From contig NZ_JAIVCC010000005.1 of the NCBI RefSeq assembly GCF_020866905.1, forward strand, positions 484,088-548,087: a DNA stretch of 64,000 bases. The letters run 5' to 3'. The notes under the pieces are model-generated. The model had not been told where the DNA came from. It made no database searches and worked only from the letters and a program-made list of their open reading frames with translations. This stretch comes from Salinimicrobium sediminilitoris. GTDB taxonomy: Bacteria; Bacteroidota; Bacteroidia; Flavobacteriales; Flavobacteriaceae. This document shows, piece after piece, positions 26,350-34,545 of the stretch. How positions within the stretch are numbered: the stretch's first letter is position 1; every line of letters starts with the position of its first letter. Both the position numbers and the translations under genes were made by a program.

Positions 26350-27390
26350 ATGCCGCTCAAAAAACAGATAAAACCCCTGCTTTGTTTTGATGACAAAGGT
26401 ATCTACTGCGAACCTGCGGGTGTTTATTTGGATCCCTGGAAACCTGTTGATAAAGCTATTATTACCCATGGCCATGCCGATCATTCCCGCTGGGGCCACA
26501 AGCAATATATCACGCATAATACCAATGTTCCCATTATAAAACATCGATTGGGGGAGATCGAAGTTTCCGGAAAAGAATACGGAGAAACATTCCTTATCAA
26601 CAACGTAAAATTTTCCCTTTTTCCGGCAGGTCATATTATAGGTTCTTCACAAGTACGGGTAGAGCATAAAGGAGAAGTCTGGGTTTTTAGTGGAGATTAT
26701 AAGACCGAAGATGACGGTATTTCTACTCCTTTTGAACCCGTTAAATGTCACGCCTTCATTACCGAATGCACCTTTGGATTGCCCGCTTTTAAATGGCTGC
26801 CGCAGGAGCAGGTGATGAATGATATCAACAGCTGGTGGCAGCAAAATCGATCTGAGGGAAAAACATCAGTTTTGTTCGGTTATTCCCTCGGAAAAGCTCA
26901 GCGATTGCTGAAGTTTTTGGATCCTTCTATCGGAAAGATCTTTACCCATGGCGCCATTGAAAATATGACGGAAGTGCTCAGGCCGTTAGCCGATTTTCCC
27001 GAAACTACCCGCATCACCCGCGAAACAAAGAAGGAAGAAATTAAAGGAGGAATGGTACTGGCACCGCCCAGCGCCCACGGCAGTACCTGGATAAGGAAAA
27101 TGGTGCCCTACGAAACCGGAATGGCCAGTGGCTGGATGGCCTTTAGAGGCGCCCGCCGCCGCAGGGCCGTTGACCGCGGATTTGTATTGTCAGATCATTG
27201 TGATTGGCAGGGACTGTTGTCATCGATCAAAGCCACAGGTTGTGAAAGAGTAATCTGCACCCACGGTTATTCGGAGATCTTCTCCCGCTTCCTAAATGAA
27301 CAGGGCTACGACGCCCGCACCGCCGATACTCAATACGAAGGAGAACTGGCGGAGATGAATTCTAAAAAGGAAGAAAATGAAGAAGATTAA
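26350..27390 (+). CDS. Ligase-associated DNA damage response exonuclease (metallo-beta-lactamase fold)
   Basis: A 346-aa MBL/beta-CASP nuclease of the type encoded with bacterial LigC-like ligases. ITHGHADHSRWG is the HxHxDH metal motif; FPAGHIIGSSQVRVE and VFSGDYKT supply further ligands; SDHCDWQG is near the C-terminus. It would trim DNA ends for the ligase encoded next. The operon order exonuclease, ligase, helicase, phosphoesterase is conserved in many bacteria, but here 369 bases of repeat-containing DNA separate it from the ligase. The C-terminal SKKEENEED tail is charged and variable. Confidence 0.92.
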   Translation: MPLKKQIKPLLCFDDKGIYCEPAGVYLDPWKPVDKAIITHGHADHSRWGHKQYITHNTNVPIIKHRLGEIEVSGKEYGETFLINNVKFSLFPAGHIIGSSQVRVEHKGEVWVFSGDYKTEDDGISTPFEPVKCHAFITECTFGLPAFKWLPQEQVMNDINSWWQQNRSEGKTSVLFGYSLGKAQRLLKFLDPSIGKIFTHGAIENMTEVLRPLADFPETTRITRETKKEEIKGGMVLAPPSAHGSTWIRKMVPYETGMASGWMAFRGARRRRAVDRGFVLSDHCDWQGLLSSIKATGCERVICTHGYSEIFSRFLNEQGYDARTADTQYEGELAEMNSKKEENEED

Positions 27391-27759
27391 AAAAGTGGTC
27401 AGTGGTCGGTGGTCAGTAGCTCCCTCGCTGAATAGCGGAGTTGCCGGGCAAAAATAACCTTGCAGTAAAGTAGAAGTCAGATTTTTGAAGTACGAATTTT
27501 GATTTTCTGCTTTGTCAGCCCCAGCGGGGCGAAATATTGGTAGCCCGGGGTGAAACCCCGGGTTGTAGATATTCCGAATCATGCCGTCCGTAGGAGCGAC
27601 CCCGGGGTAGTAATATGATAGTGGTCAAAAAAGAGATAAAAGAAAGACAAAAGCAGCAAATGAAATAATCAGCAATTAATAAAAAATAATCAGTATTTAA
27701 TAGAAAATATTCAATCCCAATTAACCAATCACTAATCCCTAATTAACTAATTAACCAAC
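27391..27759. repeat. Gene-free stretch with REP-like palindromes
   Basis: 369 bases without a gene inside the repair operon. GTGGTCAGTGGTCGGTGGTC is a short tandem stretch at 27396-27415. The REP-like unit at 27518-27610 has GCCCCAGCGGGGC (27518-27530), AATATTGGTAGC (27532-27543), CCCGGGGTGAAACCCCGGG (27544-27562) and a GTAGGAGCGACC tail. AATATTGGTAGC recurs at 52297 after another palindrome. The last 140 bases are AT-rich and probably carry the ligase promoter, but no clear box is seen. Confidence 0.6.
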
Positions 27760-29349
27760 GTGGAGGAATTCGCAGCACTTATAAGAGAACTTGACAGCAC
27801 CAACAAAACCACGGTGAAGGTGGCGGCATTGACACGTTATTTTCAGCGGGTGCCGAATAAGGATAAGGTGTGGGCAATTGCTATCCTCTCGCACCGCCGT
27901 CCGCCAAGACCGGTGAATACAACCTTGCTGCGTCAATTTGCAGCCGAACTCGCTAATATTCCGCTGTGGTTATTTGAAGAATCCTATCATATTGTAGGAG
28001 ATTTGGCTGAAACTATTGCATTGGTCATTCCGCCGGCAGAGGAATCCAGTGAAAAAAGCCTTACCCAATACCTTGAGGAGATCATCGACCTTAAATCTGC
28101 CACCGAAGCCGATAAAAAGGAATACCTGCACGAGAACTGGGCAGCATTGAATTATTACGAACGCTTTGTTTTTACAAAGCTAATTACCGGAAGTTTCAGA
28201 ATTGGGGTGAGTCAGAAGTTGATGACCCGCGCCCTTTCAAAAGCCGCCGATATAGATGAAGATGTACTTGCCTATAAATTAATGGGTAATTGGAATCCGC
28301 AAAAAATCTCTTTCCAAAAGCTCATTTTAGAAGAGAATGAAGAAGATTTTCTTTCAAAACCATATCCGTTTTACCTGGCGTATGCTATTGAAGGAGAACC
28401 TCAGGATCTGGGTGATCCCGCCGACTGGTCTGCCGAGCATAAATGGGACGGAATAAGATCTCAGGTGGTGATTCGGAACCGGGAGATCTATGTGTGGAGC
28501 CGGGGAGAGGAGCTCGTTACCGATAAATATCCTGAATTTTCCTCCTTTTTGGAGATCATCCCCGACGGAACGGTAATAGACGGTGAGATCCTTCCTTTTC
28601 CGGAAGGAGATATTGGAACATTCAACGACCTGCAAACCCGCATCGGCCGAAAAACCGTTTCAAAGGCGCTGCTGGAAAAGACTCCGGTAATATTAAAAGC
28701 TTACGACCTGTTGGAGTGGCAGGGAGAAGACATTCGTACAATGCCTTTTTTGGAAAGAAGAAAGATCCTGGAGAAGCTGCATTCCACGGCAGCAACAGAA
28801 GAAACTCCTTTTCATCTCTCCAAAACTATTTCCTTCAACAAATGGGAGGAAGCTACTGAAGAACGGGAAAGGGCGCGGGAGGTCAAAAGCGAAGGCCTGA
28901 TGCTCAAGCGGTGGGATTCGCCGTACCTCGTAGGAAGGAAAAAAGGCGATTGGTGGAAATGGAAGGTAGAGCCATTGACCGTTGACGCTGTCCTCACCTA
29001 CGCTATGCGTGGCCACGGCCGCCGCTCCAATCTTTTTACCGATTACACCTTTGCGCTCTGGCAGAATAACGAGCTGGTCACCTTCGCCAAAGCCTATTCA
29101 GGCCTTACAGATGCAGAATTCCGCCAGGTGGATGCCTGGATCAAGAAGAACACGGTCGAACGTTTTGGTCCTGTCCGCTCGGTCACACCTCAGCTGGTTT
29201 TCGAAATAGCCTTCGAAGGCATAGCCGAATCCAAAAGACATAAAAGCGGAGTCGCCACAAGATTTCCTAGAATTTTAAGGTGGAGGCAAGACAAAAAAAT
29301 TGAAGAAGCAAATACAATAGAGGAATTAAAGCAGTTGATCCCGAAATAA
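27760..29349 (+). CDS. ATP-dependent DNA ligase, ligase-associated repair operon
   Basis: A 529-aa LigB/LigC-type ligase that seals nicks with ATP, distinct from the essential NAD-dependent LigA. An N-terminal helical domain (about 1-200) precedes the adenylation motif AEHKWDGIRSQ, with nucleophilic Lys228; EGLMLKRWDSPYLVGRKKGD is motif IV/V and WWKWKVEP follows, then the OB domain to about 510. The start is GTG at 27760. Its stop is followed at once by the 201-base structured repeat that leads to the DUF559 gene. Confidence 0.93.
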   Translation: MEEFAALIRELDSTNKTTVKVAALTRYFQRVPNKDKVWAIAILSHRRPPRPVNTTLLRQFAAELANIPLWLFEESYHIVGDLAETIALVIPPAEESSEKSLTQYLEEIIDLKSATEADKKEYLHENWAALNYYERFVFTKLITGSFRIGVSQKLMTRALSKAADIDEDVLAYKLMGNWNPQKISFQKLILEENEEDFLSKPYPFYLAYAIEGEPQDLGDPADWSAEHKWDGIRSQVVIRNREIYVWSRGEELVTDKYPEFSSFLEIIPDGTVIDGEILPFPEGDIGTFNDLQTRIGRKTVSKALLEKTPVILKAYDLLEWQGEDIRTMPFLERRKILEKLHSTAATEETPFHLSKTISFNKWEEATEERERAREVKSEGLMLKRWDSPYLVGRKKGDWWKWKVEPLTVDAVLTYAMRGHGRRSNLFTDYTFALWQNNELVTFAKAYSGLTDAEFRQVDAWIKKNTVERFGPVRSVTPQLVFEIAFEGIAESKRHKSGVATRFPRILRWRQDKKIEEANTIEELKQLIPK

Positions 29350-29550
29350 ACCACCCCGTCTCCGCTACCGCGGATCCACCCCTCCTTAAAAAAAGGAGGG
29401 GAGCTTTTCGGAACAGCTTTGCTGTTCCCGTAAACAAATGTGGGTTTAAAAAATTTATAAAAGTGAAGTAAAATTATCAATAGTAGTACAAATAGCTCCT
29501 TCCCTTGCTAAGGGAAGGTGGATCCGCCGCAAGGCGGAGACGGAAGGGTC
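29350..29550 (+). repeat. DUF559-flanking structured repeat, unit 1 (complete)
   Basis: Begins ACCACCCCGTCTCCGCT at the ligase stop codon and ends GACGGAAGGGTC. It holds four hairpins: CCCCTCCTT (29379) with AAGGAGGGG (29393); GGAACAGC (29410) with GCTGTTCC (29421); CCTTCCCTT (29498) with AAGGGAAGG (29510); and TCCGCC (29523) with GGCGGA (29533). Unit 2 at 29946-30144 is a direct copy. The DUF559 gene begins 33 bases after it. Confidence 0.85.
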
Positions 29551-29583
29551 TGACGGCTGCTTCTAAATTATTACACAGCCAAA

Positions 29584-29985
29584 ATGAAAAAGAAAATCCA
29601 CAACCGTAAACCCCTCGAACCATACCGCAAGAAGCTCCGCCACCACGGCACAACTGCCGAGGCCTACCTGTGGATGCATCTGCAAAAAAAGAAGCTGGAG
29701 GGAAGGAAATTCAGGAGGCAGCATAGTATTCTAAATTTCATTGTAGATTTCTATTGTGCAGAAGAAAGGCTGGTGATCGAACTCGATGGGCAGTATCATA
29801 TGAATCCTACTAACCAAGAAAAAGACAGTGTGAGAACAAAGAGGCTGGAGGAATTAAATATGAGAGTGCTAAGATTTGAGAATAAGACAGTATTTGATAA
29901 TTTGGAGTGGGTGTTGGAGGAGATAAAGAAAAATTTCAGGAACGGACCACCCCGTCTCCGCTCCCGCGGATCCACCCCTCCTTGA
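29584..29985 (+). CDS. DUF559 endonuclease-domain protein, embedded in repeats
   Basis: A 133-aa protein of the DUF559 family, related to the very-short-patch-repair and restriction-like endonuclease fold. FRRQHSILNFIVDFYCAEER followed by LVIELDGQYH gives Asp55, Glu66 and Asp68 in a PD-(D/E)xK-like arrangement. The fold ends near EEIKKNF; the last 14 residues (RNGPPRLRSRGSTPP region) are encoded by repeat unit 2, and the TGA at 29983 lies in the loop of its first hairpin. Inserted between ligase and helicase of a conserved operon, it looks like mobile cargo. Biochemical activity of the family is not well defined. Confidence 0.88.
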   Translation: MKKKIHNRKPLEPYRKKLRHHGTTAEAYLWMHLQKKKLEGRKFRRQHSILNFIVDFYCAEERLVIELDGQYHMNPTNQEKDSVRTKRLEELNMRVLRFENKTVFDNLEWVLEEIKKNFRNGPPRLRSRGSTPP

Positions 29986-30144
29986 AATAAGGAGGGGAGC
30001 TTTAGGGAACAGCTTTGCTGTTCTATGGACAGATGTGGGTTTATCGAAAAAGTGAAAAAGAAACTAAAAATATAAATAGTACCACAAACAGCTCCTTCCC
30101 TTGCTAAGGGAAGGTGGCATTCCGAAGGAATGACGGAAGAGTTC
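29946..30144 (+). repeat. DUF559-flanking structured repeat, unit 2 (complete)
   Basis: Direct copy of unit 1: starts ACCACCCCGTCTCCGCT, hairpins CCCCTCCTT (29975)/AAGGAGGGG (29989), GAACAGC/GCTGTTC (30007-30023), CCTTCCCTT (30094)/AAGGGAAGG (30106) and CATTCC (30118)/GGAATG (30127). The last stem differs in sequence from units 1 and 3 but still pairs. The 5' end codes for the tail of the DUF559 protein. Confidence 0.85.
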
Positions 30145-30190
30145 CATGGGAACACGAATTTAAATTTTTAACTAAAGAAATATTCATAGG

Positions 30191-30260
30191 AGTACCAAAC
30201 AAAAGCTCCTTCCCTTGCCAAGGGAAGGTGGCTCCGCCGAAGGCGGAGACGGAAGGGTCC
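30191..30260 (+). repeat. DUF559-flanking structured repeat, unit 3 (second half only)
   Basis: Only the downstream half is present: CCTTCCCTT (30208)/AAGGGAAGG (30220), CTCCGCC (30232)/GGCGGAG (30242) and GACGGAAGGGTC. It ends 16 bases before the helicase start. Confidence 0.8.
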
Positions 30261-30276
30261 AACCGGAGACGAAAAA

Positions 30277-32802
30277 ATGAACAAACCCCAACTCATAAAA
30301 CTCGCCAACGACTGGTTCAAATCCCGGTCCTGGAAGTCCTTTGCTTTTCAAAAAGAGTCCTGGAAGGCTTTTTTGGATGGTAAGCACGGACTACTCAATG
30401 CCCCCACCGGGAGCGGGAAAACCTACGCTCTCTGGATCCCGATCGTGCTGGATTACATTAGACAAAATCCGGATTATAAAACTAAACACAAACCCGGACT
30501 CAAAGCTATCTGGATCACGCCGCTGCGGGCGCTCTCGGTGGAGATCGAGCAGGCGGCGAACCGGTTTGCTCAGGATATTGGCAGCGGACTTACGGTAGGT
30601 ATCCGCACCGGCGATACTTCCCAAAAATTACGTGCTGCCCAGAAGAAACAAATGCCCGACCTCCTTATCACCACACCCGAAAGTCTGCAACTGCTACTTG
30701 CTTCCAAGAGTTATGCAAAGACTTTTAAGGATCTCAATGCTATTGTTATTGATGAGTGGCATGAGCTTTTAGGAACCAAGCGCGGAGTCCAGATCGAACT
30801 CGCAATTTCCAGGCTCAAAACTGTGGCTCCAAAAATGAAGATCTGGGGGATCTCTGCTACCATAGGAAACCTTCAGGAGGCACGTGAGGTTTTGCTGGGC
30901 CCGAAATCTGAAGCTTTTGAAAATTCAGTACTTATTCGGGCAGATATTAAGAAGAAGATCACTGTAAAATCTATTATTCCGGAGAAGATGGAAACTTTCC
31001 CCTGGCGGGGGCATCTGGGATTACACCTGATCGATGAGGTGGTGCCAATCATCCGGAAGTCCAGAACAACACTGCTCTTTACAAATACAAGGTCACAATG
31101 TGAGATCTGGTTTCAGCGGATACTTCAGAAGTATCCAGAATTTGCGGGAGAATTGGCTATGCATCACGGGAGTATCAACAAAGAGACACGACTATGGGTG
31201 GAGCAGGCGATACGGGATGAGCAATTAAAAGCGGTGGTAGCAACTTCCAGCCTCGACCTCGGAGTGGATTTCGCCCCGGTGGAGACCATTATTCAGATCG
31301 GCGGACCAAAAGGTGTTGCCCGATTTCTCCAGCGGGCGGGAAGAAGCGGCCACCAGCCGGGGAAGGAAAGCGTCATCTACTTTTTACCCACTCATGCCAT
31401 GGAACTTATAGAAGCTTCAGCCTTACAAAAGGCAGTGAAGCATACGGTGGTGGAGGATCGTATTCCATACCTGAATTCGTTCGATGTTCTGGTTCAGTAT
31501 TTAACAACTCTTGCAGTTTCAGACGGATTCTTTCCGAAGGAGATCTGGCCCGAGGTCAAATCCACCTTCTGCTATCAGGCACTTTCCGAAGAGCAGTGGG
31601 AGTGGCTGCTGAATTTCATCACTCAGGGAAGTCAGACGCTGCAGGCTTATGACGAATACAAAAAAGTAGAGATTGAGGAGGATGGGCTATTTAAAGTGAA
31701 TAACAGAGCAATCGCCATGCGGCACCGGTTGCAGATTGGCACAATAGTAAGTGACGCGGTGCTGGCGGTGAAATATTTGGGCGGAGGATATATTGGTACC
31801 ATCGAGGAATGGTTTATCTCAAAGCTGAATCCCGGGGATGTTTTCACCTTCGCCGGAAAGAACCTGGAGCTTTACCAGATCAAGAACATGCAGGTGATCG
31901 TGAAAAAATCGAAGGTAAAAAATTCCCGCTTCCCCAGCTGGGCGGGGGGACGCATGAGCTTTTCGGCACAAATGAGTGAGCTGCTGCGGGAGGAGATGTT
32001 TGTAGCTTCAGAAATTGAAGAAGCCGAATCGCCGCAGAATGTCACCCCAAGTACCTCGGCTGCGCTCGGTATAGGCTCCGCCGAGAAGTCAATTGAACTT
32101 CAGGCCATGACCAACATCTTCAAAAGACAAAAAAAGGAATCCATTATCCCAAAAAAAGATGAATTCCTCATTGAAACGTTCAAAACCCGCGAAGGATATC
32201 ACGCTATTTTTTATCCTTTTGAAGGAAGATTTGTTCATGAAGCCATGGCCAGTCTGCTCGCCTACAGGATTAGTCTGCTGTCGCCCATCACTTTTTCACT
32301 GGCCTTTAATGACTACGGATTTGAACTGCTTTCCGATCAGGAGATCGATATGCAACAGGTCTTCGATAATGATCTTTTTTCTCCGGAACATCTCATGGAT
32401 GATTTGCAAACCAGCCTGAATGCCACTGAGATGGCAAGAAGAAAATTCCGTGATATTGCCGTGATCGCCGGAATGGTCTTCACCGGCTTTCCGAACAAGA
32501 TGATCAAAACCAAGCATCTTCAGTCCAATTCACAGCTGCTTTTCAGTGTTTTCAGAGACTATGAACCGGACAATTTATTGTTTCAGCAGGCGTTTAGAGA
32601 AACGTTCGAACATCAGTTGGAGGAAGGTCGTTTGAGATTGGCCATGGAGCGAATTTCGGAACAAAAATTGGTATGGAAACAATGCCAGAAACCCACGCCT
32701 TTCGCCTTTCCGATCATCACCGACAGGATGCGCGAGAAATTATCTTCAGAAAAACTGGAGGACAGAATTAAAAAGATGATGGCACAATGGGAAGACCTGT
32801 AG
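30277..32802 (+). CDS. Ligase-associated DNA damage response DEXH-box helicase (Lhr-like)
   Basis: An 841-aa superfamily 2 helicase of the short Lhr type. N-terminal RecA domain: LLNAPTGSGKTYALW (Walker A, about 38-52), ITTPESLQLLL, VIDEWHEL (DEWH) and GISATIGN. Second RecA domain: LFTNTRSQCEIWFQRIL, ATSSLDLGVDF and FLQRAGRSGHQPG. The rest is the winged-helix and Lhr-core region. In this operon it is thought to remodel DNA for the exonuclease and ligase. ATG at 30277 lies directly after repeat unit 3, so its native leader has probably been replaced. It leads into the phosphoesterase gene. Confidence 0.93.
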   Translation: MNKPQLIKLANDWFKSRSWKSFAFQKESWKAFLDGKHGLLNAPTGSGKTYALWIPIVLDYIRQNPDYKTKHKPGLKAIWITPLRALSVEIEQAANRFAQDIGSGLTVGIRTGDTSQKLRAAQKKQMPDLLITTPESLQLLLASKSYAKTFKDLNAIVIDEWHELLGTKRGVQIELAISRLKTVAPKMKIWGISATIGNLQEAREVLLGPKSEAFENSVLIRADIKKKITVKSIIPEKMETFPWRGHLGLHLIDEVVPIIRKSRTTLLFTNTRSQCEIWFQRILQKYPEFAGELAMHHGSINKETRLWVEQAIRDEQLKAVVATSSLDLGVDFAPVETIIQIGGPKGVARFLQRAGRSGHQPGKESVIYFLPTHAMELIEASALQKAVKHTVVEDRIPYLNSFDVLVQYLTTLAVSDGFFPKEIWPEVKSTFCYQALSEEQWEWLLNFITQGSQTLQAYDEYKKVEIEEDGLFKVNNRAIAMRHRLQIGTIVSDAVLAVKYLGGGYIGTIEEWFISKLNPGDVFTFAGKNLELYQIKNMQVIVKKSKVKNSRFPSWAGGRMSFSAQMSELLREEMFVASEIEEAESPQNVTPSTSAALGIGSAEKSIELQAMTNIFKRQKKESIIPKKDEFLIETFKTREGYHAIFYPFEGRFVHEAMASLLAYRISLLSPITFSLAFNDYGFELLSDQEIDMQQVFDNDLFSPEHLMDDLQTSLNATEMARRKFRDIAVIAGMVFTGFPNKMIKTKHLQSNSQLLFSVFRDYEPDNLLFQQAFRETFEHQLEEGRLRLAMERISEQKLVWKQCQKPTPFAFPIITDRMREKLSSEKLEDRIKKMMAQWEDL

Positions 32803-32810
32803 CTTCAAAA

Positions 32811-33449
32811 ATGACAAAAACGCTTACTCTTAATAATCAGACTTTTATTTTACACCCTTCCGGCGCCATGTTCTGGGAGGAGGAAGATCTGCTGGTGATA
32901 AGTGACGTTCACCTGGGGAAGGTCTCCCATTTCCGGAAGTTTGGAAGTGCCGTGCCCCAACAGGCGGTGAAAGGTAACTTCCAAAAAATGGATGCTGTAA
33001 TCACATTTTTCACACCTCAGAAAATTGTTTTCCTGGGAGATCTTTTTCACAGTTCCCTGAATAAGGAATGGCTGATCTTTGCAACCTGGCTGGAGAAAAT
33101 TTCTGCGGAAGTCACTTTAGTAGAAGGAAATCACGACATCATTTCTCCGCTAAAATATGAAGCTTTGGGAGTAAAACTCACTCCGGAGATCGTGCTCCAC
33201 AATTTCCTCTTCACCCACCACCCCGAAGAAAGAGCCGGATTCTTCAACTTTTCGGGACATATACATCCGGGAGTGAAAATCCACGGTTTGGGCCGACAAC
33301 AACTCAAACTTTCCTGTTTCTTCAAATCAAGAGATCAATTGATCCTGCCTGCTTTCGGTGAATTCACCGGCAAGCATATCCTCATTCCGCAGGGAGATGA
33401 TGAGGTGTATGTGGTGACAAATGAGGAGGTTATTTGTTTGAATGAATAA
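32811..33449 (+). CDS. pdeM: Ligase-associated DNA damage response endonuclease PdeM
   Basis: A 212-aa calcineurin-like metallophosphoesterase, the fourth member of the ligase-associated repair set. Metal motifs are VISDVHLGK, VFLGDLFHS, VEGNHDII, FTHHPEE and FSGHIHPG. I start at ATG 32811 (MTKTLTLNNQTF), nine bases after the helicase stop; an upstream ATG at 32787 would overlap the helicase by 16 bases. A sequence matching the AGCTTCAAAAATG repeat word spans 32801-32813 and includes the start codon. Confidence 0.92.
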   Translation: MTKTLTLNNQTFILHPSGAMFWEEEDLLVISDVHLGKVSHFRKFGSAVPQQAVKGNFQKMDAVITFFTPQKIVFLGDLFHSSLNKEWLIFATWLEKISAEVTLVEGNHDIISPLKYEALGVKLTPEIVLHNFLFTHHPEERAGFFNFSGHIHPGVKIHGLGRQQLKLSCFFKSRDQLILPAFGEFTGKHILIPQGDDEVYVVTNEEVICLNE

Positions 33450-33509
33450 GGTATAATTGCAAAATAAGCCTGGAAATTAGTACTAAGACTCTTTGGAGAA
33501 CCTAAAATT

Positions 33510-33676
33510 GGGCTAAAGCCCTTTCATAATGCCAATTTTTAACCACTGGCTGAAGCCAGTGGCAATTCATGGGTTCCAACAAATAATTCATTTTCAAATT
33601 CATCAATTGTCTCCGCTGAATTGCCTCCGCCTTCAGGCGGAGGATTAGGATATAGTATAAAGAAGGGCTTTAGCCC
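33510..33676. repeat. Palindrome cluster (REP/BIME-like), left copy
   Basis: Four palindromes in order: GGGCTAAAGCCC (33510-33521), CCACTGGCTGAAGCCAGTGG (33543-33562), CCTCCGCCTTCAGGCGGAGG (33624-33643) and GGGCTTTAGCCC (33665-33676). The same four in the same order flank the other side of the transposase at 34295-34459. It lies in the 337 bases between pdeM and the transposase gene, in which no other gene is seen. Confidence 0.85.
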
Positions 33677-33736
33677 AAATTATCTCCATTGTAATGATGG
33701 AATATTTTAAAAGGAAACAATAAAGATGTTTCATGA

Positions 33737-33793
33737 ATTGCCTCCGCCTTTAGGCGAGGATCAGAGAAGAGGTAAGCAAAACGGCTTTAGCCC
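33737..33793. repeat. Partial palindrome cluster joined to the transposase 3' end
   Basis: GAATTGCCTCCGCCT, a slightly decayed CCTCCGCCTTTAGGCGAGG (33741-33759) and GGCTTTAGCCC (33783-33793). The transposase stop codon (33787-33789, read on the minus strand) is inside the last palindrome. Confidence 0.75.
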
Positions 33794-34236
33794 AAATGTT
33801 CATCCTGGAATTTCTTAAAATTGTATTTTTTTATGAATTGCTCATATTCTTCCTGAAATGATTTCTTTCTGTGATGCTCTTCCTGATTTTTAATATAGTC
33901 TCTTACCCTATCAAGATTAGATTCTGAAACAGAGACAGCAAAATAATCATCCTGCCATTCAAATTTATGAGCGGTTAACTTGTTCTTGTTGATCCAATAA
34001 GAAGATTCACCTTTAATTAAATTTATCACCTTTTGAATAGTTTGATCTACACCTAAGGAAACTAAGCAGTGACAGTGATCTGCGTGTCCATTGACAAAGT
34101 CTACAAATATTCCTTTTGATCTGGCATTTTCTTCTATATGCTGCCACACTTTTCTTCGAAGTTCAGGAGAATTGAGGAAGGGAATCCTGTTTTTGGTGCT
34201 CCAAACAAAATGAAGGTAAACTTTAATGTAAGGCAT
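33787..34236 (-). mobile_element. REP-associated tyrosine transposase (IS200-like, RAYT)
   Basis: A 149-aa Y1-type HUH transposase. VNGHADHCHCLVSLG holds the HUH pair (His54, His56), and RVRDYIKNQEEHHRKK holds the catalytic tyrosine (Tyr114). YLHFVWSTKNRIPFL is the typical beginning. The basic tail ends in DEHLG, where the last codons are the palindrome GGGCTAAAGCC. RAYTs act on REP palindromes and are usually single-copy domesticated genes. The matching palindrome clusters at 33510-33676 and 34295-34459 are its presumed cognate sites. Start ATG at 34236. Confidence 0.93.
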
Positions 34237-34294
34237 GGTTTTGTGCTAATTGGCTGATGATGAATTTAATTAATAAATTTGATACAAAAAGATT

Positions 34295-34459
34295 GGGCTA
34301 AAGCCCTTGGGATTTTGTCATTCTAAACCACTGGCTGAAGCCAGTGGCAATTCATAGGTTGCAACATAAATTACTTTCAAATTCATGAATTACCTCCGCT
34401 GAATTGCCTCCGCCTTAAGGCGGAGGACCAGAGAATGATGAGAAATAGGGCTTCAGCCC
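34295..34459. repeat. Palindrome cluster (REP/BIME-like), right copy
   Basis: GGGCTAAAGCCC (34295-34306), CCACTGGCTGAAGCCAGTGG (34328-34347), CCTCCGCCTTAAGGCGGAGG (34407-34426, perfect) and GGGCTTCAGCCC (34448-34459). Same order and spacing as the left copy. A further hairpin, TTCAGC with GCTGAA (34491-34506), precedes the mfd promoter. The 309 bases here hold no gene. Confidence 0.85.
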
Positions 34460-34520
34460 AATCCTTTTCTTTTAACTCTTCCTTAATTCCTTCAGCTTTA
34501 GCTGAAAGGCAATAACTTCT

Positions 34521-34528
34521 TATCTTTG
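34521..34528 (+). promoter_or_regulatory. Bacteroidota -7 promoter box for mfd
   Basis: TATCTTTG followed by CACC, 17 bases before the TTG start codon of mfd. Confidence 0.55.
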
Positions 34529-34545
34529 CACCAAATTTTTAATTT

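Noticed and set aside
26251-26634. 127-codon minus-strand frame over the repeat and exonuclease start
   Set aside because: It is antisense to the MBL exonuclease and the GC-rich repeat, with no protein-like composition.
29796-30155. 119-codon minus-strand frame across repeat unit 2
   Set aside because: It is the complement of the DUF559 3' end and the hairpin repeat.
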